From contig JAFGVP010000073.1 in assembly GCA_016937945.1 (NCBI GenBank), positions 19,188 to 83,187 on the forward strand: a stretch of 64,000 nucleotides of DNA, read 5' to 3'. The notes under the pieces were generated by a model that saw only the letters and a list, made by a program, of their open reading frames with translations, searched no databases and was not told where the DNA came from. This document shows, piece after piece, positions 16,975 through 24,400 of this stretch (within the stretch, counting starts at the first letter, position 1; each line of letters opens with the position of its first letter). This DNA is from Pontiellaceae bacterium (lineage in GTDB: Bacteria > Verrucomicrobiota > Kiritimatiellia > Kiritimatiellales > Pontiellaceae). The position numbers and the translations under genes were made by a program.

Positions 16975-17337
16975 AAAAGGATTATTCAGCCACAAAGGGC
17001 ACAAGAAACCCAAAACATGGCATTCGTAATCCATGCTACCCTTTGTGTCTTTTGTGGCAAAATAATCTACCCCTCAACCGGGACGAAGAAACGCAGCGCG
17101 GCATTGCCACAACCGGGGTTCACCACAGAGGACACCGAGGAACACAGAGGAATACCCTCCGCGACCTCTATGCCCTCTAGCGGAGCGGTTGGTAAAAACC
17201 TGCCGGAAAGACAGGAAAATGACGGATAACCGTACAGACGCAAAGAGGCTCTCTTTCTTCGCGGCTTTGCGGTCATGAACTCCATTCCACCTGCGGCGCG
17301 CCCGGAGATCGCGCCCTACCTTATGGTGAAGAACACC
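16975..17337. repeat. intergenic tract of imperfect inverted repeats
   Basis: No gene is visible between creD and creC. The tract holds an imperfect inverted repeat with arms at 16989-17005 and 17042-17058 (GCCACAAAGGGCACAAG and its near complement), enclosing a second small palindrome. A purine-rich stretch CCACAGAGGACACCGAGGAA lies at 17122-17141. A short inverted pair CGCAAAG / CTTTGCG lies at 17239-17245 and 17265-17271. Such tracts resemble dispersed, non-coding repeats. It may separate creBC and creD transcripts. Confidence 0.55.
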
Positions 17338-18774
17338 CTACCCTTCCACGGGAATAAGGAGCGAGGCACAGACACCGCCTTCGGGACGGTTGGAGAGCCG
17401 GACATCGCCGGAATGCAGTTTGGCGATTTCACGCACAAAGTTAAGCCCGAGCCCTGAGCCCTTCTTTCCGTTGGCCGGGCGCTGCAGGGAATAGAAGCGT
17501 TCAAAGATGCGGTCGATGGCATAATCGGGAATGCCTGAACCGCGATCCAGCACCTCAAAGATCATCCGTTCGTTTTCGCGCCGGACCACTAATTCAACGG
17601 CGGCCCCATCCGGAGAAAAATCAAGCGCGTTGCGCAACAGGTTGGACAACGCCTGACGCAGCAGGAAATATTCGCCGCACAGCGTCAGGTCATCCGGCAC
17701 GGATTTGTTAATTTCGATTTTCCGGGCGCGGGCCACCGGCATCAGGCTATCGAGCACATCGTTCAGCAATTCGTGCGCATCGATCAGTTCCGTATGCATA
17801 AGCCCCTTGCGCTTTTCCAGCGCGGCGAGCGAAAGCATCCGGTCAACCAGTCCCTGCATCCGTTCCGACTCGGACCGGATATTATCCAGAAAACGTTTTC
17901 GCTGCTCCGGCGCCATTTCTTCGTTCAGCAGCTCGGCGGCGCCGCGGATTGCGGCCAGCGGACTCTTCATCTCATGAGTCAGCGACTGCACATACTCTTC
18001 GACATACTGCTTGCCTTCCAGTGCATCGCGCATCTCTTCGAATGCCGTGGCCAGCTCGCTCATTTCGCCGCCATGCCCAAGCTTCGGGCGCCGGACGGAC
18101 CGGCCGTCACGAATGGCCCGCGCATAACCGGTCAGCGCCTTGACCGGATGAATGATCCACAGCGAAACCGGAATCAGCATCAGCAGGATCGCAAGAAACG
18201 CCACCGTACAGGAAATCACCAGCCGCGCCTTGGCCTGCTGCATGAACGGCGCAATGCTCTTCACCGGTTTACCAACCGTTACAGCGCCGACAATCTCACC
18301 ATCCACAACAATCGGAGCGGCAATGTAAAAGTGAAAGCTGTCCATGTCGCCCGGAACATCATACGACGCACGCGCACCGTATTCGCCCTTGAGTGCCAGA
18401 CGCGTATCGCGCCAGTGGTATTCATCGCCGGCCATCATGTCGTGATGAGAATCATAAACAATCTGCTCATCGCGATTCACCACCAGCACCCGCACATTCA
18501 TGTTGGTCTTGGTGTGGTTATAGATTCCCGCCGCAAGTTCCCGTTCGCCGGCGGATTCCAGCGCATCGCGAAACGAATCATCCATCTCGATTCGTCCATC
18601 TACCACCTGCCGGCCCACCTGCTCCGCAAGAAGCACCGAAGTATCCACCAGCGACTCCTCCATCGTAATGAAATAGTGCAGCCGCACATCCTGCACAATC
18701 CAGTCGACCAGCAGATAAAAACCGGCTGACAGCAGCACCAGTGCAGTCAGCAGCAGACGGGTACGCATCTTCAT
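17338..18774 (-). CDS. creC: sensor histidine kinase CreC
   Basis: The start at 18774 overlaps the creB stop by 4 bases (ATGA). The 478-residue protein has membrane helices near 7-27 and 185-205 around a sensor domain that includes the PIVVDGEIVGAVTVGKP segment. HAMP-like and HisKA parts follow, with His near 266 in SLTHEMKSPL. The HATPase has NLLRNALDFSP, DRGSGIPDYA and GSGLGLNFV. Overall pattern and its position after creB and before creD support CreC. Confidence 0.88.
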   Translation of the reverse strand: MKMRTRLLLTALVLLSAGFYLLVDWIVQDVRLHYFITMEESLVDTSVLLAEQVGRQVVDGRIEMDDSFRDALESAGERELAAGIYNHTKTNMNVRVLVVNRDEQIVYDSHHDMMAGDEYHWRDTRLALKGEYGARASYDVPGDMDSFHFYIAAPIVVDGEIVGAVTVGKPVKSIAPFMQQAKARLVISCTVAFLAILLMLIPVSLWIIHPVKALTGYARAIRDGRSVRRPKLGHGGEMSELATAFEEMRDALEGKQYVEEYVQSLTHEMKSPLAAIRGAAELLNEEMAPEQRKRFLDNIRSESERMQGLVDRMLSLAALEKRKGLMHTELIDAHELLNDVLDSLMPVARARKIEINKSVPDDLTLCGEYFLLRQALSNLLRNALDFSPDGAAVELVVRRENERMIFEVLDRGSGIPDYAIDRIFERFYSLQRPANGKKGSGLGLNFVREIAKLHSGDVRLSNRPEGGVCASLLIPVEG

Positions 18775-19478
18775 GCATTCACCTGCAGGCAATACCCCCA
18801 GCCGCGGCGCGTCTGCAGGCAGTCGGAACGGGGATCAATCTCACGCAGCTTGGAACGCAGTGTCTTGATATGCGTATCCACGGTCCGGTCAAAACTTGCT
18901 TCCGGCTCGTCCCACGCATGATTCATCAGCTGCTCGCGCGAAAAGACCTGACCCGGATGAGCAATCATCAGCTCCAGCATGCGGTATTCATAGCGCGACA
19001 AACCGAGCGGCTTTCCGCGATAAAAGATATCCTTGCGTAGTGCATCGACGCGGAAAAGGGACGGCGCCTCGACCGCCTGCGCGGGATTATGGTTTCCGTT
19101 GGTCCGGCGCAGAATGGCGCGGATGCGCGCGGTCAGCTCCCGCGGACTGAACGGCTTGGTCATATAGTCGTCCGCACCCAGCTCAAGCCCGACAATGCGA
19201 TCGATCTCCTCCTCGCGCGCGGTCAGGAAAATGATCGGCACCTCGGAACAGGTCCGGATGCGACGGCAGAAATCAAAGCCGTTTTCATCCGGCAGGCCGA
19301 CATCAAGTACCATCAGATCAACCGGTTGCATCTGTAATACCTGCCACGCACCGCCAGCCGTATTCACACAGATCGGCTCCATGTTTTCCGTACTCACCGC
19401 AAAAGCGATGTTCTCGGCAATCGACGGCTCATCCTCGACGATCAGGATCTGCTTTTTCTCAATGTGGATGGATTCCAT
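18771..19478 (-). CDS. creB: response regulator CreB
   Basis: The start at 19478 (MESIHIEKKQILIVEDEPS) is preferred; the frame extends to 19544 without a better ribosome site. The receiver carries EDE at 15-17, phosphoacceptor Asp59 and KPFSPREL. The winged-helix domain ends RRGWGYCLQVNA, as in CreB. It forms an operon with creC and probably acts on creD through the cre-tag array at 16948-16974. Confidence 0.88.
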   Translation of the reverse strand: MESIHIEKKQILIVEDEPSIAENIAFAVSTENMEPICVNTAGGAWQVLQMQPVDLMVLDVGLPDENGFDFCRRIRTCSEVPIIFLTAREEEIDRIVGLELGADDYMTKPFSPRELTARIRAILRRTNGNHNPAQAVEAPSLFRVDALRKDIFYRGKPLGLSRYEYRMLELMIAHPGQVFSREQLMNHAWDEPEASFDRTVDTHIKTLRSKLREIDPRSDCLQTRRGWGYCLQVNA

Positions 19479-19503
19479 GATCGGGGAATATATTTCAACC
19501 GCC

Positions 19504-19738
19504 TCATTGATTCCAGATTGTTTGACCATTCTTACGAACTTCACGAATGCGGTGAAAGGGAATCGTCAGGACTTCGCCATGAACACAAATGGTGAAGGAA
19601 AAATGGTTGCCCACTTCGCTATGCAACTCCTCGAGACAATGGAATTCAACAGCGTCGTCAAATACCCGCCTCGAACGAGCCCTGACCACAGACATTGTCC
19701 CAACGAATGCGATTCAGCAGTTCCCTGATTGTTTCCAT
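19504..19738 (-). pseudogene. frameshifted DUF504 (MJ1316-type) protein
   Basis: Two frames joined by a one-base shift encode a typical DUF504 protein of about 77 residues. Frame one from ATG at 19738 reads METIRELLNRIRWD and ends FEAGI before a TGA. The next frame continues with DDAVEFHCLEELH and ends IPFHRIREVRKNGQTIWNQ. Removing one T from the TTT near 19663 restores the whole. The family (Pfam PF04457) is tied to recognition of RNA ends. The gene ends 25 bases before creB. It may be a real pseudogene or a sequencing error. Confidence 0.75.
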
Positions 19739-19756
19739 GCCCTTCAGAACAGGAAA

Positions 19757-20008
19757 TCAATAGTATGCATCTTCTTCGGGTTCATCATCAGAGCCGGAGT
19801 TTCCGAAGGGTATCGGCTCGGTTTTTTCGGAACGATGGGTCCGATAACTGAAGATGGGAATGCAGCCCCCGAGAACCCCGACTTCCCGAACCGTGCTCGT
19901 CTCATCCACGTCGCTGTCCTGAACGTATACCAAGGCACAGCCCTGCACTAAGACACTGGCGGTAATGACCGCCACAACAAACAAACCCCGTTTAATGCTC
20001 ACACCCAA
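19757..20008 (-). CDS. small lipoprotein, unknown function
   Basis: This 83-residue product has a signal peptide with the lipobox VQGC, so it is probably lipidated at Cys24. The mature part is short, with an acidic C-terminus (DDEPEEDAYY) and no known motif. AGGAGG precedes the start. It lies 41 bases downstream of the larger lipoprotein on the same strand and may be the last gene of the BlaI/BlaR1-like operon. Confidence 0.7.
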   Translation of the reverse strand: MGVSIKRGLFVVAVITASVLVQGCALVYVQDSDVDETSTVREVGVLGGCIPIFSYRTHRSEKTEPIPFGNSGSDDEPEEDAYY

Positions 20009-20049
20009 CCTCCTTTATAAAAAAGCGCGCTAATCTATCACGGTCTTTG

Positions 20050-20790
20050 CTATTCCGGCAACGACAAGGTGTCGACGGACCGCATCATGGATTCCATTTG
20101 CCGCTGCATATCCTCCACCTGCCGTTGCATGTCGATCACCTGGTTTTGCATCTCTTCAGGATTCATCCCGACTGCCTCGGCGCTTTCTCCAGATTGCGTC
20201 TTCGGTTTTTTTGCGTTCTTTTTCGCGGCGCGAATGGCCTGACGCTGCCACCAGTCCATATTGTCGTTGAGCGGATCGAGGGTGAGTAGGTTGGCAAACA
20301 GGTCGACCACCTCCAACGGACGAAATCCAATGCGTCCGCCGACCACGAACAGATGCGCCCCGATCCCGAATTCATCCCCGGTCTCCATCGACAGGGCCTT
20401 GTAGCCATTCCGGGACGCCGCCTTTCCAGAAAAGGATTCGATGGGAGCAAAGGTCAGTAGACCTTTTTGGTTCACGCGCATGTTCCGGGAATGGACGAGT
20501 GAAACGTTCCAGCCCTCGCGTTCGGCCTTCCAGAGCCCTATCTGGCGCGGGCCAACGCCCAGTCGATAGAGGTCTTCATAGCTGTAGGCCTTGACCTGCA
20601 GCAACTCGGTCGCCATGACATGCGCCCCCATGTCCGTGCCCAGCGATAAGGTCGCATCGGCAACCACGATATCGGTCAAATCCTCGCCGAGGCAATAAAC
20701 GGAATTCCGGAAACTTTGGCATCCGGATATCAGCGCGATCGCAATAAACAACAGCATTCCGCGAAGAATACAATGGTACTTTGGTTTCAT
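20050..20790 (-). CDS. lipoprotein with Met/Gln-rich coiled-coil tail
   Basis: The start at 20790 is chosen because GAGGGTGGG lies upstream. The 246-residue product has a signal peptide with lipobox ISGC. The body (to about 190) has no recognised motif but contains the phrase GAHLFVVGGRIGFRPLEVVDL. A basic linker (RAAKKNAKKPKTQ) leads to a coiled-coil tail rich in Met and Gln (DMQRQVEDMQRQMESMM). That tail resembles the C-terminus of the M56 protein encoded just upstream. The two genes are separated by 29 bases. Confidence 0.8.
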   Translation of the reverse strand: MKPKYHCILRGMLLFIAIALISGCQSFRNSVYCLGEDLTDIVVADATLSLGTDMGAHVMATELLQVKAYSYEDLYRLGVGPRQIGLWKAEREGWNVSLVHSRNMRVNQKGLLTFAPIESFSGKAASRNGYKALSMETGDEFGIGAHLFVVGGRIGFRPLEVVDLFANLLTLDPLNDNMDWWQRQAIRAAKKNAKKPKTQSGESAEAVGMNPEEMQNQVIDMQRQVEDMQRQMESMMRSVDTLSLPE

Positions 20791-20819
20791 ACACCCACCC
20801 TCTTTCATGTTGAATCCAT

Positions 20820-23198
20820 TCACGGAGTGCCCATGGCCTTCATCATGGATTCCATCTGTTTCTGCATTGCTTCCAACTGCTGTTGCATGCCCTTCATTTG
20901 ATTCTGCATTGTGCCCGATTTGGCCATCGCTTCCATCTGCTTCTGTATCTGCTGCATCTGCGCCTGCACTTGCGCTGCCTGCGCATTATTGAGCGGCACA
21001 TCGGTCGAATAACTATAGCTCACCTGGTTTACCGGAGCGGGTACCGATTGCGGCACATGCCGGGAAGTCTGCGGTTTGCCCTGCGCGATTCTTGCCAATA
21101 CATCGTCTTTATCGCTGAACGATGAGATTGTATTGGCAATCCGCCCGGCCTCAGCGCTCATGGACAACGCAATAAACTGATCGGCACACCGGCTGGCAGC
21201 CTCATCCTTTAAAGAAAAAGAAGACATATTGCCCAAAGCCATCAGTGCTATTTCGACATCGCCCAACGAGCCCGCATCCACTGCTATTTTCGCCAATGCA
21301 TCATCCCGCTCCGAAAAGCTGCTCATCCCCCTCGTAATCTGTAATCGAGTCCTCATCTCTTTAGCCATCCATTGCCTCCTGGACAGCTCTACCCGATTGA
21401 GCAGTTCCATCCTCGCGCCGCTGGAAGATATCTTGCGTGCAACACGGTCCGCCTCATCATACATACCAATGGAGACGAGTTGATCCACGCATTGGCCGAC
21501 GATCCCATCCCTTGCTGGAGTCGACGACATGTTGTTCAAGGCTTCCAGTACAGCATCAACGTTTCGGGAGCGGCTGGCCATCATGGCGGCTTCCGCCAAA
21601 GCTTGATCCTGTTTCTCGATACGGGATATGGATTGAATAAATGCAATCTGCTCTTTCGAAAGCTTGCTTTCCATCGCCGTCGCTTCATCCACAGGTTCCG
21701 GATGCAATACAACGTCGCTATCGCTCCGGCCAAATACCGCCACAACCTTGCCGTCCTCGCGAAAGATGAGATTGCCGTTCGGATCGAGATTGGCCGTGTT
21801 GATCCCGCCGGGAGCGGTGAACACCAGTTCGTCATAGTTCACCGTCCACTGCATACGCTTTCGCAACGAACTCCCCTCCAGCAATGCCTGGCCATTCTCC
21901 TCGATCAGCAGATGCCGCTTCCCATCGGAAGATATAGACGGCATAAACCATTCTCCGAGCAATGGAATGGCGACATCGGCGGACGATGCAACCCGTTCCT
22001 CGTTTGGCATGGTGGCCGGCTCAGCATCCATTGCATCCCAGGCAACGTTGGTTTCGACCAGCATGGCCAGTATCTCGTCTTCCGTTTCGGCACTGATCTC
22101 GGCCAAAGGTTCATTGCGCTCTTCCTCTGCAACGGTAACGGCAGCCAATGGCGCGGCGACACCCATAAACAGAACGACGGTAGCGACGACAACCCCAACA
22201 CCCAACGCCTTGCGGTTCCTCTGCCCATCGAGGATGGCCAGCAACCGACCTTCGAGCACATTCCTGCGCGCCATCGTGATAGCGGCACCATATAGCGGAA
22301 CACGGCAGGGCTGCGTCCGGGCAATCATCAGCAGCTGATCCGCGTAGGCCGTGGCTTCGGCACCGCTGCCCAGCACATAGTCGTCGCAGGCATGTTCGCG
22401 TTCCAGCCGCATCCGACGCATGGCCACCACATAGAGCGGATTAAACCAGTGCAGCGCCGTAGCGAAGCTGCAAAGCAAATGGATCAGACAGTCGTGCCGC
22501 TTCACATGGGCCAGCTCATGGGCCAATACGGACTCCCGCTCCTCTTCCGGCCAATTCCTGCCAACGGACGGAACAATGATAACCGGTCGAAAGATCCCAA
22601 AGGCCATCGGCATCTGCCCCCCGTCGCGCTCCAACACAACCACGCAGCGCCGAAGGGCCAGCTTCTGCTTCAAACGATCATACGTCGCCAACCAGGCACC
22701 AGTGGGTGGCGAAGCCTTGCGGGCAATCCGTAGCGCCGCAACATAACCAATGGGCAGCGGCAACAGCACAAGCAAGACTCCGGAAATCCATACCATCCAT
22801 GCAATCTGGTACCCATTGATCGGCACGGACGGCAATTCCGCTGGAAGAACTTCCACGGGGACCGGAAAGCTTTCGGCATCGGCTTCCGCTACGGGCCCAA
22901 CTTCCGCACCAGTCGATTCCAACGCCGAATGACCAGCAAGTACCGGGGACACGGAGACACGAACCGTCGGCACTGACCGCAACGGAACAGGTATGGTTTC
23001 CCTCGGCACGACGGCAAGTTTCCATTGCGGCATCGCAACATATGCAACGGGAACCAGCAGCGTTCCAAGCAGCGCGAGCATCCAAACCAAATGGCGTTGC
23101 GATGCCGACAGGCGGCGAAACAGCAAAACCACCAGCCCGGCACACACGAGCAACAAACTGCACTTCAGTTCGATTCCGACAAGATCCACCCAGTCCAT
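20820..23198 (-). CDS. BlaR1-like M56 membrane peptidase with helical repeats
   Basis: The 792-residue protein starts with four or so membrane helices and carries the zinc protease motif HELAH near 228 followed by LEREHACDDYVL, as in the BlaR1/MecR1 M56 family. A membrane helix near 332-352 separates it from a large extracytoplasmic part. That part has no penicillin-binding domain. It has two helical modules of about 100 residues (each with a phrase like ALNNMSS or ALGNMSS and an AxRIANTISS-like end), then a Met/Gln coiled coil ending MQKQMESMMKAM. It lies 11 bases after the BlaI-like gene. Confidence 0.9.
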   Translation of the reverse strand: MDWVDLVGIELKCSLLLVCAGLVVLLFRRLSASQRHLVWMLALLGTLLVPVAYVAMPQWKLAVVPRETIPVPLRSVPTVRVSVSPVLAGHSALESTGAEVGPVAEADAESFPVPVEVLPAELPSVPINGYQIAWMVWISGVLLVLLPLPIGYVAALRIARKASPPTGAWLATYDRLKQKLALRRCVVVLERDGGQMPMAFGIFRPVIIVPSVGRNWPEEERESVLAHELAHVKRHDCLIHLLCSFATALHWFNPLYVVAMRRMRLEREHACDDYVLGSGAEATAYADQLLMIARTQPCRVPLYGAAITMARRNVLEGRLLAILDGQRNRKALGVGVVVATVVLFMGVAAPLAAVTVAEEERNEPLAEISAETEDEILAMLVETNVAWDAMDAEPATMPNEERVASSADVAIPLLGEWFMPSISSDGKRHLLIEENGQALLEGSSLRKRMQWTVNYDELVFTAPGGINTANLDPNGNLIFREDGKVVAVFGRSDSDVVLHPEPVDEATAMESKLSKEQIAFIQSISRIEKQDQALAEAAMMASRSRNVDAVLEALNNMSSTPARDGIVGQCVDQLVSIGMYDEADRVARKISSSGARMELLNRVELSRRQWMAKEMRTRLQITRGMSSFSERDDALAKIAVDAGSLGDVEIALMALGNMSSFSLKDEAASRCADQFIALSMSAEAGRIANTISSFSDKDDVLARIAQGKPQTSRHVPQSVPAPVNQVSYSYSTDVPLNNAQAAQVQAQMQQIQKQMEAMAKSGTMQNQMKGMQQQLEAMQKQMESMMKAMGTP

Positions 23199-23209
23199 GG
23201 CATCCCCCT

Positions 23210-23593
23210 TCAGCGACGTTTCGCTTGTTCGATCAGCTTGCTCAAACGGTCAAAATCCTCATCGGTCAGGTTTGCGCTGTCCAGATCGAGCAGCGATGCG
23301 ATAGCCTTTTCCGTCGAGTTTTCAAAGAAGGTGCTCAGCACCCGGCGCATGGCCCCTTTTCGGGCCGCGGTCAAACTTGCCACAGGCTTGTAGAAATATT
23401 TACGGCCACTCGTGCGGTGCGTGACCTGCCCCTTTTCCTCCAGCAGGCGAAGCATCGTGCGAACGGCGGAATACCCCGGCGCGTCATCCATCAGTTCCTG
23501 GACATCCAAGGCGGAAAGTTCGCCCTTCTCAAAAAGCAGATCCATGATCTGCCGCTCGCGGCGGCTCAGGTTTTCCGGGGCATAGTGGCTCAT
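23210..23593 (-). CDS. BlaI/MecI-family transcriptional repressor
   Basis: The 127-residue protein has the BlaI winged helix (LSRRERQIMDLLFEKGELSA, then DDAPGYSAVRTMLRLLEEKG) and a C-terminal dimerisation helix. In the family the repressor is cut after the M56 partner is activated. The M56 gene follows directly. A perfect 18-bp dyad lies 17-34 bases upstream of the start, and a weaker copy 40 bases further away. Confidence 0.94.
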   Translation of the reverse strand: MSHYAPENLSRRERQIMDLLFEKGELSALDVQELMDDAPGYSAVRTMLRLLEEKGQVTHRTSGRKYFYKPVASLTAARKGAMRRVLSTFFENSTEKAIASLLDLDSANLTDEDFDRLSKLIEQAKRR

Positions 23594-23609
23594 GGCGATC
23601 CTTTCATTT

Positions 23610-23627
23610 GTGCTAAAATATTAGCAC
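23610..23627. promoter_or_regulatory. dyad operator of the BlaI-like operon
   Basis: GTGCTAA-AATA-TTAGCAC is a perfect 7-4-7 dyad just upstream of the BlaI-like gene. A degenerate second copy with the same geometry (ATGCTAT-TTTT-TTAACAC) lies at 23650-23667, so the centres are 40 bp apart. Two sites upstream of blaI are usual in this family. The half-site differs from the TACA/TGTA site of Staphylococcus. Confidence 0.7.
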
Positions 23628-23800
23628 ACACGAAGCAAATCAACCCTTAATGCTATTTTTTTAACACTCACAGCCCGCTGATCAAAAACAGATACCGAAG
23701 GAAACTACTAACTGCATGTGGCGTAGAGCCAGGGAGACCTCGACACGCGTGAAAATGAAACCGCATGCCCGAATAGATCACCCATGCATTTTTTGAGCAG

Positions 23801-23936
23801 ACCCGGAACCGCCTTGATGGCATCAGCCACCTTCGTTCCGTCCTTACCGCCGGTCTGGGGGCCTTGTCGGGCTTCCCGCCATCTCCACCGCCGATCAGCT
23901 TGCCTGCGTGGCCGCCTTCCTTCACCAGACCATTTT
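23801..23936 (-). pseudogene. duplicated 3' end of alaS, degraded
   Basis: This stretch repeats, with changes, the last 150 or so bases of alaS (24423-24575), including a nearly identical run of about 50 bases that encodes the Lys/Gly/Asp-rich end. The copy carries a frameshifting extra base and lacks about 18 bases. It lies 600 bases downstream of the real gene end in the same orientation. Bases 23668-23800 hold no recognisable feature. Confidence 0.8.
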
Positions 23937-23982
23937 CACTTCTGAATTTTAGTAACCGGCTAGCAGCGTGACAGCATCGACT

Positions 23983-24342
23983 CTATTTCCTGCGAACGAA
24001 ACGGACGGTATCCCCATCGCCGGTAATGAGCAGCGAATCATCGGACAGCAACTGTCCGGTCGGTTTTTCGGATTCGCCCTCGACGCTCAGTTCGAGCCCT
24101 CCGGTTTCGTTGACCGCCCATTCCCCGTTAATGCCGTGGATGATGGCTCCATTTGCATCGCCGGCCGTCAGCGAGAATCCCCCCTGCTCCATGATATAGA
24201 CCGTAATCGATTTTACCGTTCCGTCCGAAAGCTCCGGCGCAGGATTATCGCACTCCCACGTCCCGACATATCCCTTATTCGTTGCACAGCCGGCGAGCAC
24301 CATGGCCGCCAGCGCCAAAACCGCAAACCTACTCTTTTTCAT
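23983..24342 (-). CDS. small lipoprotein, unknown function
   Basis: The 119-residue product has a signal peptide with lipobox LAGC. The mature part begins GYVGTWECDNP and ends with strands such as LLITGDGDTVRFVRRK, which resembles lipocalin-like or META-type small beta domains; this is not certain. An AGGAGAGC ribosome site precedes the start. It lies between alaS and the alaS relic, on the same strand. Confidence 0.8.
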   Translation of the reverse strand: MKKSRFAVLALAAMVLAGCATNKGYVGTWECDNPAPELSDGTVKSITVYIMEQGGFSLTAGDANGAIIHGINGEWAVNETGGLELSVEGESEKPTGQLLSDDSLLITGDGDTVRFVRRK

Positions 24343-24400
24343 TCAGCTCTCCTTTCACAAAGATCCGCTTCAAATCGTGAGTCTCTGCGGCCGCGCCGCA

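Noticed and set aside
19540..19562. TTCAC / GTGAA pair near creB as a second cre-tag
   Set aside because: The two half-sites are inverted, not direct repeats, and lie inside the DUF504 frame, so they do not match the CreB site form.
20820..23198. Beta-lactam resistance sensor reading of the M56 protein
   Set aside because: The penicillin-binding sensor domain is missing and no beta-lactamase is next to it, so a link to antibiotics is not supported.
23668..23925. 85-codon frame downstream of the BlaI promoter region
   Set aside because: Its first part is the frameshifted copy of the alaS end; it has no ribosome site and no independent likeness.
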